Shown: positions 10,601 through 17,426, numbered from the stretch's first letter. The stretch: DNA of 64,000 nucleotides from Variovorax sp. 770b2 (GCF_900115685.1 NZ_FOXJ01000008.1:212527-276526); one strand, 5' to 3'. The notes: generated from the sequence alone by a model not told the origin. Program-made: numbers and translations.

Positions 10601-10702
10601 CTGGGCGTGAACCACTACCTGGGCAAGCCCTACTCGGAAGAGGAACTGCTGCGCCTGGTGCGTGCGTACACGACCGAGCCGACGCTGGCGGCTGCAGCCT
10701 GA
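4646..10702 (+). CDS. chpA: Hybrid chemotaxis histidine kinase ChpA (CheA-like, multi-Hpt, C-terminal receiver)
   Basis: A 2018-residue cytoplasmic hybrid kinase. Hpt phosphotransfer modules are visible at about residue 700 (HTLKGSSRMVG), about 1092 (HSLAGSSATVG) and about 1256 (HTLKGSARLAGA); the N-terminal ~600 residues resemble degenerate Hpt bundles. Dimerisation and HATPase regions follow (FEHLLRNCVAHGIED near 1575; GRGIGMDVV near 1675), then a CheW-like domain, then a receiver with DD near 1897 and phosphoacceptor in LSDIEMPRMDG near 1942. A low-complexity Pro/Glu/Val linker lies between the first two clear Hpt modules (about 945-1035). Start is GTG. It phosphorylates PilG and PilH and takes input from PilJ through PilI. 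It ends just before a bidirectional terminator. Confidence 0.93.
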   Translation: MSIQTPATAPIAGNLPATEDLGPLAWVLGEIQKSLDGVGKSLRRFVRDVGSATEPESGPLQMARQQLHQAVGALQMVGHSSPALVLGAIEFAVQGFIAEPQRCTESAVLKIERAGFAVTDFLTALLAGKPVSSVALFPQYRDVLELGGNERVHPADLWSTAWRWVEIKPALTQAAVAYEPAVRSRLDREVLQLVKVGDMQAAKRLQGLCLGLGRGALLPRVASFWTLAAGFFEALSLGLIPADSYVKRAATRVLLQYATLARGDSLVSDRLGQDLLFFCAQAVPTARDEAATLRTVRNAWGVAHEQHIDYTVEQFGRFDPLVLTQARKRIETAKEMWSALSGGDITRTRQVADTFAQLGESLLKLHPPSLPMVQALTHAVEASVKSGQPPDTELAMEVATSVLYLEAALEDLDPSDPQLTSRTLQLSGRIERVRAGGHSEPLEPWMEDLYRRVSDRQTMGTVVDELRSHLSELEKSLDQYFRRPAEKGLLRTVPTQLMQMRGVFSVLGLDQAALTVQRMRDDVEAMLVSTSPAEEMAGFDALGNNLGALGFLIDMLGYQPALAKRLFVFDADAGELKPLMGRQATDSTEGEAPAPVAEPVLSIEEVDAQIASKLAALATPAKKTKPTPLEEFSRKAESWTSKITGPGALPDTEVTELEEDDLQNIFLDEAREVVHNGLAAITELGSHPDDTEELTILRRAFHTLKGSSRMVGLTDFGDAAWSLEQVLNTWLADQRSATPEMLSATERTLRDFGQWVEAIASGESHSWQAGPFSRVADALMAGEPVPPPVRVADAEQLAVAARHIAAEPELPPLPDLSFLPDPPARAAPEPVFELPALDDPLKPSATEADDDFTSTDFIDFDKQPTSPAPLAALPAGEDFDFLAPARTQAPAAAPVAAQPEPQAGIEATVPTATSLPDFAWDLNPLPVPANEPKADDMALPPLEALPELEPIPKAQQPEPEPEPELEPVAAIAAPVEVPAEPAVIVVEEETPEPVAAHETVETVEAIEVTEAVEVVEATEVAEVAEVAEEELSAASSAEDQVKVIGPLRIGIALYNVYLNEADEWSRQLATDVGEWALESHERLPDSTIALAHSLAGSSATVGFHSLSGMARLLESALQHLQMQGSGTREQGVVLVAAADELRRLLHQFAVGFLRDPAEGTLQALRDIAAAPMPLEAAVRSEVRPFQQIVSSNDGMADVALDDSEDAIDLADAVDADLFPIFEEEAADLLPQLGEALRQWSHHPDDSAPRASVLRTLHTLKGSARLAGAMRLGERAHRMESEIEVLGSQGAERADIEKLLARLDALQATFDALRAADDATQVEMAQLVAAATAPSPAIQLVQVAPEAGVPANDEEAAPVADAEDVADGPAVTMLQPRPAPALLTPLRAASGQAVRIRTQLLDRLVAQTGEVIITRSRLEAELGQLRGSLSDLTGNLDRLRQQLRDIEVQAESQMQSRLAQAKDSQQSFDPLEFDRFTRVQELTRMMAESVNDVATVQRTLQKTVQATEDDLSVQARQTRELQRGLLRTRMVEFEGISDRLYRVVRQASKDTGKQVRLDIVGGSIEMDRGVLDRMTPAFEHLLRNCVAHGIEDSAAREKAGKDTSGLIVIDLHHEGNDVSVSFRDDGAGLDQKRIAERARALGLLAGDQELTPEEATELIFKPGFSTAGQVSELAGRGIGMDVVRAQIAALGGRIETHSTAGQGTTFKLVLPLTTAVTHVVMLRAGEVSIGVPSNLVELVQRVGGTDLEAAYLHHSHPFGSEQVPFYWAGALLQASTRSDHAASKNNTLVIVRSAAQRVALHVDEVLGNQEVVVKNLGPQLARLPGLAGISVLASGAVALIYNPVALAAVHGDQARLRQTAALTVPAQAASATSGQDAPQVPMPVLAPVAPQVPLVLVVDDSITVRRVTQRLLQREGYRVSLAADGLQALERLQQERPSVVLSDIEMPRMDGFDLARNIRADAALAELPIIMITSRIAEKHRDYARTLGVNHYLGKPYSEEELLRLVRAYTTEPTLAAAA

Positions 10703-10723
10703 CGCGCTGCACCGGCGCTCGTC

Positions 10724-10749
10724 AAAAAAGGCCCCTCGGGGCCTTTTTT
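10724..10749. terminator. Bidirectional rho-independent terminator between chpA and phrB
   Basis: AAAAAAGGCCCC-TC-GGGGCCTTTTTT is a perfect inverted repeat flanked by A and T runs, so it works as an intrinsic terminator on both strands. It serves the convergent chpA (plus) and phrB (minus); its right edge overlaps the phrB stop codon. Confidence 0.93.
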
Positions 10750-12247
10750 ATTTCTGCAGCGCTTTGGCCCGCGCGACGCCGTAGCGCTGCAGCGTCTTCT
10801 CGCGCGCCTCGGCGTGGTCCACCACGGGATGCGGATAGGTCTCGCCCAGCTGGATGCCCGCGGCCTCCAGCTCCACCGGCGATGCCATCCACGGCGCGTG
10901 AATGGCCGCGTTCGACAGCCCCGCCAGCTGCGGCAGGTAGCGGCGGATGAACTTGCCCTCGGGGTCGAAGCGCTCGCTCTGCGTCACCGGGTTGAAGATG
11001 CGGAAGTAGGGCTGCGCATCGCAGCCGCTGGAACTTGCCCACTGCCAGCCGCCGTTGTTGGAGGCCAGCTCGAAGTCGTTCAGGTGCAGCGCGAAGTAGC
11101 GCTCGCCCCGGCGCCAGTCCAGCCCCAGGTCCTTGCAGAGAAAGCTCGCCACCACCATGCGCAGGCGGTTGTGCATGTAGCCGCTCTGGTTGATCTGCAG
11201 CATCGCGGCGTCCACCAGCGGGTAGCCGGTGCGGCCTTCGCACCAGGCGTCGAACAACTGGTCGGCGTGCTTGCCGTGGTGCCACTGGATCTTGTCGTAC
11301 TCGGGGCGAAAACTTTTCGATTCGCCGTCCTTGTGCACGTGCGGAAAGTGCGCGAGCACCTGGAAGTAGAAGTCGCGCCAGACGAGCTCGCTCAGCCACG
11401 TCGCCGCGCCCGCATTGCCCTGCAGCGACAGCTGGTGCGCCACGCTGGCCACCTGCCGGATCGACACCGTGCCGAAGCGCAGGTGCACGCCCATGTAGCT
11501 GGGGCCGCGCACGGCGGGGAAATTGCGCGCTTCGTCGTAGCGGTCGATGCGCTCGAAGAAATCCTCGAACAGCACGCCGGCGCCGAGCGAGCCGGTCGGG
11601 ATCTCCAGCGCCCCCAGGTTGGTCTTCTCGAAGCCCAGTTCGCCCAGCGACAGCATCGGCTCCCGGTAGGCCTCGGGCGGCGGCACCAGCGCCTCGGCGT
11701 GGCTGCGCACCGGGTACGACTTGAGGAAGAACGAATCCACCTTCGCCAGCCACGCCCGCTTGTAGGGCGTGAACACCGTGTAGGGCTGGCCGGTCTTGGT
11801 CATGACCTCGTCGCGGTCGAAGACGGTCGAGTCCTTGTAGGTGTGGAAGGCGATGCCCGCATTGGCCAGCGCGCCGAGCACCTTGGCATCGCGCTCCAGC
11901 GCATCGGGCTCGTCGTCGCGGTTGGCGAACACGGCCTGCACGCCCAGGTCGCTCGCGAGCGCGGGGATTTCCTGCACCGCGTGGGAGTGCCGCACGATCA
12001 GCCCGCCGCTCAAGGCGCCCAGCTCCGCCTGCAGTTCCAGCAGCGATTCGCGGATGAATTCGACCCGCCGGTCGGCACTGGGCAGCACCTCCAGGATCGC
12101 CTTGTCGAACACGAAAACGCAGACCACCTGACGGCATGCGCGCAGGGCCCGGTAGAGCGCCGCGTTGTCGTCCACCCGCAGGTCTCGGCGGAACCACATG
12201 AGCCCCTTGGGGTAGGTCTTGTCGACGGCCAGTAAAATGGGTGGCAT
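10748..12247 (-). CDS. phrB: Deoxyribodipyrimidine photolyase (cryptochrome/photolyase family)
   Basis: A 499-residue DNA repair flavoprotein that splits cyclobutane pyrimidine dimers using blue light. The antenna-domain start MWFRRDLRVDDNAALYRAL is at residue ~17. The FAD-binding half has conserved blocks (WLSELVWRDFYFQVL; YPLVDAAMLQINQSGYMHNR; NDFELASNNGGWQWASSSG), including the tryptophan-rich electron-transfer region. The chosen ATG (12245-12247) gives a length close to E. coli PhrB. The internal ATG of MWFRRDL is an alternative start that would leave room for a promoter, because the next gene starts on the opposite strand at the adjacent base. Confidence 0.92.
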   Translation of the reverse strand: MPPILLAVDKTYPKGLMWFRRDLRVDDNAALYRALRACRQVVCVFVFDKAILEVLPSADRRVEFIRESLLELQAELGALSGGLIVRHSHAVQEIPALASDLGVQAVFANRDDEPDALERDAKVLGALANAGIAFHTYKDSTVFDRDEVMTKTGQPYTVFTPYKRAWLAKVDSFFLKSYPVRSHAEALVPPPEAYREPMLSLGELGFEKTNLGALEIPTGSLGAGVLFEDFFERIDRYDEARNFPAVRGPSYMGVHLRFGTVSIRQVASVAHQLSLQGNAGAATWLSELVWRDFYFQVLAHFPHVHKDGESKSFRPEYDKIQWHHGKHADQLFDAWCEGRTGYPLVDAAMLQINQSGYMHNRLRMVVASFLCKDLGLDWRRGERYFALHLNDFELASNNGGWQWASSSGCDAQPYFRIFNPVTQSERFDPEGKFIRRYLPQLAGLSNAAIHAPWMASPVELEAAGIQLGETYPHPVVDHAEAREKTLQRYGVARAKALQK

Positions 12248-12847
12248 ATGGCCGCCGATTCTGCCCCGATGAACCTCACGCATCACTTTTTGATAGCGAT
12301 GCCCGGGATGGAAGACAAAACTTTCAACCGCAGCGTCGTGTACCTCTGCGAACACAGCGAGCGCGGTGCGCTCGGCCTGGTGATCAACAAACCCAGCGAC
12401 ATCAACCTGAAGGTGCTGTTCGAGAAGATCGAGCTGCACCTGGCCCGCCCCGAGCTGGGCGACGCCCCCGTCTTCCAGGGCGGCCCGGTGCAGACCGAGC
12501 GCGGCTTCGTGCTGCACGAACCGGTCTTCACGCAGGCCGAGAAGCCCGAAGAGTCGGTCTACGCCTCGACCATGACCATCCCCGGCGGGCTGGAGATGAC
12601 CACCTCCAAGGACGTGCTGGAGGCCCTGGCCACCGGTGCGGGCCCCCGCAAGGTGCTGGTCTCGCTGGGCTACGCGGCCTGGGGCGAGGGCCAGCTGGAG
12701 TCCGAACTGGCCGAGAACAGCTGGCTCACCGTGCTGGCCGACCCGGCCGTGATCTTCGATACGCCGATCGAGCAACGCTACGACAGGGCGCTGCTGCTGC
12801 TGGGCCTGGAAGCCTGGAAGCTCTCGCCGGACGCCGGACACGCATGA
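12248..12847 (+). CDS. yqgE: YqgE/AlgH family protein (DUF179)
   Basis: A 199-residue member of the YqgE/AlgH family, whose biochemical role is unsettled. The hallmark N-terminus NLTHHFLIAMPGMEDKTFNR and the GALGLVINKP and VFQGGPV blocks are present. Start may be 12248 or the second ATG at 12269 (MNLTHHFL), which is where most family members begin. The upstream ATG shares the CATATG with the phrB start. The stop overlaps the ruvX ATG (ATGA), the usual yqgE-ruvX pairing. Confidence 0.9.
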   Translation: MAADSAPMNLTHHFLIAMPGMEDKTFNRSVVYLCEHSERGALGLVINKPSDINLKVLFEKIELHLARPELGDAPVFQGGPVQTERGFVLHEPVFTQAEKPEESVYASTMTIPGGLEMTTSKDVLEALATGAGPRKVLVSLGYAAWGEGQLESELAENSWLTVLADPAVIFDTPIEQRYDRALLLLGLEAWKLSPDAGHA

Positions 12848-13293
12848 GCGCCGTCATGCCAGACGCTCCAGCTCCCGCCAGTTCTTCCGTTCCTGTTCCC
12901 GTTCCCTCCCATTTCCAGACCTTCCTGGCCTTCGATTTCGGCCTGAAGCGCACCGGCGTGGCCAGCGGCAACCGCCTGCTGGCCTCCGCCACTCCGCAGG
13001 CCACCATCAAGGCCGAGGGCGATGCACGCTTCGCGCAGGTCGAGGCCCGCATCAAGGAATGGCAGCCCGATGCGCTGGTGATCGGCGTGCCCTACCACCC
13101 CGATGGCGCCCCGCACGAGAACACCCGCCGCGCGCAGAAATTCGCGCGCCAGCTGCGGGGTCGATTCAACCTGCAGGTGTTCGAGGTCGACGAGCGCTAC
13201 AGCACCACAGAGGCGCTGTCCTCGGGCGCAAGAGACGCCGACGCGGCCTCCGCCTGCATCATCTTGGAGCAATTTTTGAGGAGTCTCCCGTGA
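12844..13293 (+). CDS. ruvX: Putative pre-16S rRNA nuclease / Holliday junction resolvase-like RuvX (YqgF)
   Basis: A 149-residue RNase H-fold protein. Motifs are FLAFDFGLKRTGVA (first acidic residue), VIGVPYHPDG, DERYSTTEA and the C-terminal DADAASACIILEQ helix with the last catalytic Asp. YqgF is now best known for trimming the 5' end of 16S rRNA; the older name is a Holliday junction resolvase. An Ala/Pro/Ser-rich 20-residue N-terminal extension precedes the core. It overlaps yqgE by four bases and pyrR by four bases, so this is one translationally coupled operon. Confidence 0.9.
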   Translation: MSAVMPDAPAPASSSVPVPVPSHFQTFLAFDFGLKRTGVASGNRLLASATPQATIKAEGDARFAQVEARIKEWQPDALVIGVPYHPDGAPHENTRRAQKFARQLRGRFNLQVFEVDERYSTTEALSSGARDADAASACIILEQFLRSLP

Positions 13294-13796
13294 GTTCCAT
13301 TTCCGCCATTCCCGATGCCGAAGCGCTCTACACAGGGCTGCTGGCCGGCGTGAAGGCGCTGCTGCGCCCCGAAACCAAACTGGTGGGCATCACCTCCGGC
13401 GGCGCCTGGCTGGTCGAGCGGCTGCAGAAGGACCTGGGCCTGCCCGGCGCGCCCGGCATCATCTCCTCGGCCATGCACCGCGACGACTTCGCGCGCCGCG
13501 GCCTCTCGGCCAGCGCGCAGACCTCGCTCCCCTTCGACGTGAACGGCACCGACGTGCTGCTGCTGGACGACGTGCTCTACACCGGCCGCACCATCCGCGC
13601 GGTGCTCAACGAGCTGTTCGACTTCGGCCGCCCGGCCTGCGTGCGGCTCGCGGTGCTGGTCGACCGCGGGGGGCGCGAGTTGCCCGTGGCGGCCGATTTC
13701 GCGGCCGCAAAACTCACCCTGCCCGACACGCAACTGCTGGCCCTGGCCCGCGCCGACGACGGCGCCTTCAGCCTCAAGGTGGAGGAGAACAAGTGA
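13290..13796 (+). CDS. pyrR: PyrR-type bifunctional pyrimidine regulator/uracil phosphoribosyltransferase
   Basis: A 168-residue type I phosphoribosyltransferase. The PRPP-binding loop VLLLDDVLYTGRTI is at residues 89-102, preceded by ITSGGAWL and the flexible loop. Start is GTG overlapping the ruvX stop (GTGA). In Gram-positive bacteria PyrR binds pyr mRNA; in Betaproteobacteria the RNA-binding role is not established and UPRTase activity may be the main function. It is directly upstream of pyrB, separated by a strong palindromic element. Confidence 0.88.
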   Translation: MSSISAIPDAEALYTGLLAGVKALLRPETKLVGITSGGAWLVERLQKDLGLPGAPGIISSAMHRDDFARRGLSASAQTSLPFDVNGTDVLLLDDVLYTGRTIRAVLNELFDFGRPACVRLAVLVDRGGRELPVAADFAAAKLTLPDTQLLALARADDGAFSLKVEENK

Positions 13797-13827
13797 ACCC
13801 CCACGTTCATCACTTCGTGTATTCACT

Positions 13828-13876
13828 GCCCCCCGAGGGGGCGCCGGCCTCCCTTGGGGCGGCCCGGCGGGAGGCC
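13828..13876. repeat. GC-rich double palindrome between pyrR and pyrB
   Basis: Two adjacent inverted repeats are present: GCCCCCCGAGGGGGC (13828-13842), then GGCCTCCC (13846-13853) pairing with GGGAGGCC (13869-13876) around a 15-base G/C-rich loop. The second arm ends eight bases before the pyrB ATG. I recognise this general form from intergenic repeats common in Comamonadaceae genomes. It could also act in the pyrB leader, but no T-run follows. Confidence 0.6.
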
Positions 13877-13884
13877 TGCAAGTA

Positions 13885-14847
13885 ATGCTCTACAAGCGAA
13901 ATCCGCAGCTCAACAAGAACGGCGAGCTCATCCACCTGCTGTCGATCGAGGGGCTGCCCAAGGACATCGTCACGCACATCCTGGACACCGCCGCCAACTT
14001 CACCAGCGTGAGCGACCGCGAGGTGAAGAAGGTGCCGCTCCTGCGCGGCAAGAGCGTGTTCAACCTGTTCTTCGAGAACAGCACGCGCACGCGCACCACC
14101 TTCGAGATCGCGGCCAAGCGCCTGTCGGCCGACGTCATCAACCTGGACATCGCGCGCTCCTCGGCCACCAAGGGCGAGTCGCTCCTGGACACCATCGCCA
14201 ACCTGAGCGCCATGGCGGCCGACCTGTTCGTGGTGCGCCACAGCGAGTCGGGCGCGCCCTACCTGATCGCGCAGCACGTGGCACCGCATGTGCACGTGGT
14301 GAATGCCGGCGATGGCCGCCACGCACACCCCACGCAGGGGCTGCTGGACATGTACACCATCCGCCACTACAAGAAAGACTTTTCGAACCTCACGGTCGCG
14401 ATCGTCGGCGACGTGCTGCACTCGCGCGTGGCGCGCTCGGACATCCACGCGCTCACCACGCTCGGCTGCGCCGAAGTGCGCGTGGTCGGCCCCAAGACGC
14501 TGGTGCCCGGCGACATGGCCGGCATGGGCGTGCGCGTGTGCCACACGCTCGAAGAGGGCATCAAGGACTGCGACGTGATCATCATGCTGCGCCTGCAGAA
14601 CGAGCGCATGAGCGGCGCGCTGCTGCCCTCGTCGCAGGAGTTCTTCAAGACCTACGGCCTCACGCCCGAGAAGCTGCAGCTGGCCAAGCCGGATGCGATC
14701 GTGATGCACCCGGGGCCCATCAACCGCGGCGTGGAAATCGACTCCGCCGTGGTCGACGGCAAGCAGAGCGTGATCCTTCCGCAGGTCACTTTCGGCATCG
14801 CGGTCCGCATGGCCGTCATGAGCATCGTCGCGGGTAACGAAGCATGA
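13885..14847 (+). CDS. pyrB: Aspartate carbamoyltransferase catalytic subunit
   Basis: A 320-residue enzyme condensing carbamoyl phosphate and aspartate, the first committed step of pyrimidine synthesis. The carbamoyl-phosphate loop FFENSTRTR lies at residues 62-70, with the later HPTQGLLDM and the aspartate-side MLRLQNERM and HPGPINRGVE blocks. No pyrI is present. As in Pseudomonas-type class A ATCases, the next gene encodes an inactive dihydroorotase that probably completes the dodecamer. The stop overlaps that gene's start (ATGA). Confidence 0.96.
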   Translation: MLYKRNPQLNKNGELIHLLSIEGLPKDIVTHILDTAANFTSVSDREVKKVPLLRGKSVFNLFFENSTRTRTTFEIAAKRLSADVINLDIARSSATKGESLLDTIANLSAMAADLFVVRHSESGAPYLIAQHVAPHVHVVNAGDGRHAHPTQGLLDMYTIRHYKKDFSNLTVAIVGDVLHSRVARSDIHALTTLGCAEVRVVGPKTLVPGDMAGMGVRVCHTLEEGIKDCDVIIMLRLQNERMSGALLPSSQEFFKTYGLTPEKLQLAKPDAIVMHPGPINRGVEIDSAVVDGKQSVILPQVTFGIAVRMAVMSIVAGNEA

Positions 14848-16127
14848 ACACTCTCATCACCAACGGCCGCGTCATCGACCCCGCGTCGGGCACCGACAAG
14901 AAGGCCGACATCGCCATCGCCGACGGCAAGATCGCCGGCATCGGCAACCTGCCCGCCGGCTTCAAGGCCGACCGCACCATCGATGCCGCGGGCTGCGTCG
15001 TCGCACCGGGCCTGGTGGACCTCGCCGCGCGCCTGCGCGAGCCGGGCTACGAACACGAAGGCATGCTGGAGAGCGAAATGGCCGCGGCCATCGCGGGCGG
15101 CGTGACCAGCCTGGTGTGCCCGCCCGACACCGACCCCGTGCTCGACGAGCCCGGCCTCGTCGAAATGCTCAAGTTCCGCGCCGAGAAGCTGCAGCGCGCG
15201 CGCCTCTTTCCGCTCGGCGCGCTCACGCGCAACCTCGCCGGCGGCGTACTCACCGAGATGGCCGAGCTCACCGAAGCCGGCTGCATCGGCTTCAGCCAGG
15301 CCGACGTGCCGCTGGCCGACACGCAGGTGCTGCAGCGCGCGCTGCTCTACGCCAGCACCTTCGGCTACACCGTGTGGCTGCGCCCGCAAGACCGCGACCT
15401 GGGCAAGGGCGTGGCCGCCAGCGGTCCGCTCGCCACGCGCCTGGGCCTCTCGGGCGTGCCCGTGTCGGCCGAGACCATCGCCATCTTCACCATCGTCGAA
15501 CTCATGAAGAGCACCGGCGCCCGCGTGCACCTGTGCCGCATCTCCAGCGCCGCGGGCGTGGCGCTGGTGCGCGCGGCCAAGGCGCAAGGGCTGCCGCTGA
15601 CCTGCGACGTGAGCATCAACTCGCTGCACCTGGCGGACACCGACATCGGCTACTTCGACAGCCGCGCGCGCCTGAACCCGCCGCTGCGCCAGCAGGGCGA
15701 CCGCGACGCGCTCTCGGCCGGCCTGGCCGACGGCACCATCGATGCGCTGGTGTCCGACCACACGCCGGTCGAGGCCGACGCCAAGACGCTGCCCTTTGCC
15801 GAAGCCGAGCCCGGCGCCACCGGCCTCGAACTGCTGCTGCCGCTCGCGCTGCAGTGGGGCGAGCGCAGCGGCGCGGGCATCGCGCGGGCGATCGAGGTCA
15901 TCACCTCTGCGCCGGCGCGCCTGCTGGCCACGGCCGATGCGGGCACCGGCATCGGCCGCCTGGTCGAAGGCGGCGTGGCCGACCTCTGCATCTTCGACCC
16001 CGCGCTCGAATGGCAGGTCGAGCCCGATGCGCTCAAGAGCCAGGGCAAGCACACGCCGTTCGCCGGCTATCCGGTGCAGGGCCGCGCGCGCCACACGCTG
16101 GTCGCGGGCCGCGTCGTCCACGGCTGA
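14844..16127 (+). CDS. pyrX: Inactive dihydroorotase-like subunit (PyrC'/PyrX)
   Basis: A 427-residue amidohydrolase-fold protein. The metal motif normally reading DLHVHLREPG is here DLAARLREPG (residues 59-68), so both zinc-binding histidines are replaced by Ala and Arg. The later TPHHL region reads SINSLHL. The remaining fold blocks (GGVTSLVCPPDT, VSDHTPV, GLELLLPL) are intact. The loss of metal ligands together with translational coupling to pyrB is the known signature of a structural pseudo-dihydroorotase needed for ATCase assembly. The active dihydroorotase must be encoded elsewhere. Confidence 0.92.
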   Translation: MNTLITNGRVIDPASGTDKKADIAIADGKIAGIGNLPAGFKADRTIDAAGCVVAPGLVDLAARLREPGYEHEGMLESEMAAAIAGGVTSLVCPPDTDPVLDEPGLVEMLKFRAEKLQRARLFPLGALTRNLAGGVLTEMAELTEAGCIGFSQADVPLADTQVLQRALLYASTFGYTVWLRPQDRDLGKGVAASGPLATRLGLSGVPVSAETIAIFTIVELMKSTGARVHLCRISSAAGVALVRAAKAQGLPLTCDVSINSLHLADTDIGYFDSRARLNPPLRQQGDRDALSAGLADGTIDALVSDHTPVEADAKTLPFAEAEPGATGLELLLPLALQWGERSGAGIARAIEVITSAPARLLATADAGTGIGRLVEGGVADLCIFDPALEWQVEPDALKSQGKHTPFAGYPVQGRARHTLVAGRVVHG

Positions 16128-16153
16128 AAAAAGAAAAATAGAACTCGCCCGCC

Positions 16154-16900
16154 ATGGTTCATTCGCTGAAGGCCTGCTGGCGCTTGCTGCACGCGGTGGG
16201 GCATGCGCTGGCCGGGTGGTGGACGATCCGCTTCGCCTTCCCGAATTTGTCGCAGGCCGAGCGCAATGCGCGCGTGCAGGAATGGTCGCGCCGCATGCTC
16301 GAGATCATGGGCATCACGCTCAAGGTGCAGGGCACGCCGCCGACCGCGGGGCCGGTGCTGATCATCAGCAACCACCTCTCGTGGCTGGACATCACCGCCA
16401 TCCATGCGGCGCGCCATGTGCGCTTCGTGTCGAAGTCGGGCGTCAAGCACTGGCCGCTGATCGGCACGCTCTCCACCGGTGCGGGCTCGCTCTACATCGA
16501 GCGCGAACGCCGCCGCGACGCGCTGCGCGTGGTGCACCACATGACCGAAGCGCTGCGCGAGGGTGACGTGATCGGCGTATTCCCCGAAGGCACCACGAGC
16601 GACGGCCGCGGGCTGCTGCCCTTTCACGCCAACCTGCTGCAGGCGGCCATTTCTTCCGGCGCGCCGGTGCTGCCCGCCGCGCTGCGCTTCGCCGATGCCG
16701 CCACCGGCGAGACCAGCCAGGCCCCGCGCTACATCGACGACGACAGCCTGGTCGCCTCGCTGTGGAACACACTGCGCGCGCCGCCGCTCCTGGCCATCGT
16801 GCGTTTCGGCGAGCCGCAGGATTCGCACGGCCGCGAACGCCGCGGCTGGGCGCAGTCGCTGCATGAAGACGTGCAGCAGCTGCGCCGCGAGACCCACTGA
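16154..16900 (+). CDS. 1-acyl-sn-glycerol-3-phosphate acyltransferase family protein (PlsC-like)
   Basis: A 248-residue membrane-associated acyltransferase. The catalytic H-X4-D is H74-D79 (NHLSWLD), and FPEGTTSDG near residue 142 is the glycerolipid phosphate-binding motif. An N-terminal hydrophobic stretch is compatible with membrane anchoring. The family uses acyl-CoA or acyl-ACP to acylate lysophosphatidate, but some members act on other lysolipids. It is the last gene of the yqgE-pyrBC' run, 26 bases after pyrC'. Confidence 0.87.
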   Translation: MVHSLKACWRLLHAVGHALAGWWTIRFAFPNLSQAERNARVQEWSRRMLEIMGITLKVQGTPPTAGPVLIISNHLSWLDITAIHAARHVRFVSKSGVKHWPLIGTLSTGAGSLYIERERRRDALRVVHHMTEALREGDVIGVFPEGTTSDGRGLLPFHANLLQAAISSGAPVLPAALRFADAATGETSQAPRYIDDDSLVASLWNTLRAPPLLAIVRFGEPQDSHGRERRGWAQSLHEDVQQLRRETH

Positions 16901-16915
16901 GGCACCGAGCCGCGC

Positions 16916-16944
16916 GAAAAAAAAAGCGCCCTCGAAAGGGCGCT
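16916..16944 (-). terminator. Intrinsic terminator for the minus-strand small genes
   Basis: AGCGCCCT-CGAA-AGGGCGCT (16925-16944) is a perfect 8-bp stem. On the minus strand the hairpin is followed by a run of nine or more T (A-run at 16917-16925 of the given strand). On the plus strand only two T follow, so it mainly stops transcription arriving from the right; it may also slow read-through from plsC. Confidence 0.85.
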
Positions 16945-17008
16945 TGAACGGCGCAGGAGGCGCCGTGAGGAGGAAGCGGTGATCTGTCTCTCTATCTCTC
17001 TCTGGTGG

Positions 17009-17086
17009 TCAGAGAATGCCGAAGACCTTCAATCCGATGATCACGATCAGCGGCACACCGCAGAGCCAAAGGATGATGCTTTTCAT
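17009..17086 (-). CDS. Very small membrane protein (25 aa)
   Basis: The ATG at 17084-17086 opens a 25-residue frame, MKSIILWLCGVPLIVIIGLK plus VFGIL, that is almost wholly one transmembrane helix. A GGAG sequence lies about eight bases upstream on the minus strand. It is the last frame before the minus-strand terminator at 16916-16944, which supports it being expressed. Function is unknown; size and composition recall small bacterial membrane peptides that bind larger membrane partners, but nothing more can be said. Confidence 0.6.
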   Translation of the reverse strand: MKSIILWLCGVPLIVIIGLKVFGIL

Positions 17087-17198
17087 GATCGAGGTCTCCG
17101 TGAGGTAAGTAGGCCTCTACAGTGGCCGCGCGCCCGGCCGGTGCTTGCGGGAGAAGGCAAACCGTGTGCGTGGGCGTGTGCCTACAAGACAGCAGGAG

Positions 17199-17285
17199 CG
17201 CTCGGCTGCGGCCCTGCGCGGCGCGCTCAGCCGTGGCCCTGCACGACGCGCTCAACCGTGGCCCTGCACGACGCGCTCAGCCGCG
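17199..17285. repeat. 25-bp tandem repeat
   Basis: Two 25-bp units (17222-17246 and 17247-17271) differ at one base, with a partial third unit at 17272-17285 and a more diverged copy before them at 17199-17221. Core text is CGCGCTCAGCCGTGGCCCTG. The repeat overlaps the 3' end of the small minus-strand frame ending at 17252. Confidence 0.85.
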
Positions 17286-17422
17286 AAGCCCAGGGAAATC
17301 CGCCGGACCTCGATGCCGAGACAACAGCCCAGCGCGGCCATCGCGCCGACGTGAAGGCCCGCGAGCATCGCAATGGCCGCGATGAATTTCAGGAAGACGA
17401 GCAAGAGAATCCGCGCAACCAA
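17252..17422 (-). CDS. Possible small membrane protein with M50-like segment (56 aa)
   Basis: From a TTG at 17420-17422 the minus strand reads a hydrophobic helix (ARILLLVFLKFIAAIAMLAG), then LHVGAMAALGCCLGIEVRRI and SLGF. GIEVRRISLGF resembles the segment after the active-site helix of site-2 proteases, but the HExxH is absent (HVGAM instead). The frame ends inside the tandem repeat. It starts four bases beyond the stop of the previous small gene with GGAGAG nearby, so a coupled small gene is plausible. It could equally be a decayed remnant. Confidence 0.4.
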   Translation of the reverse strand: MVARILLLVFLKFIAAIAMLAGLHVGAMAALGCCLGIEVRRISLGFAAERVVQGHG

Positions 17423-17426
17423 GGGC

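Noticed and set aside
4601..10615. A 2004-codon open frame on the minus strand opposite chpA
   Set aside because: It is the antisense shadow of a GC-rich gene: composition is His/Arg/Gly-rich with no domain, and chpA on the plus strand is fully explained.
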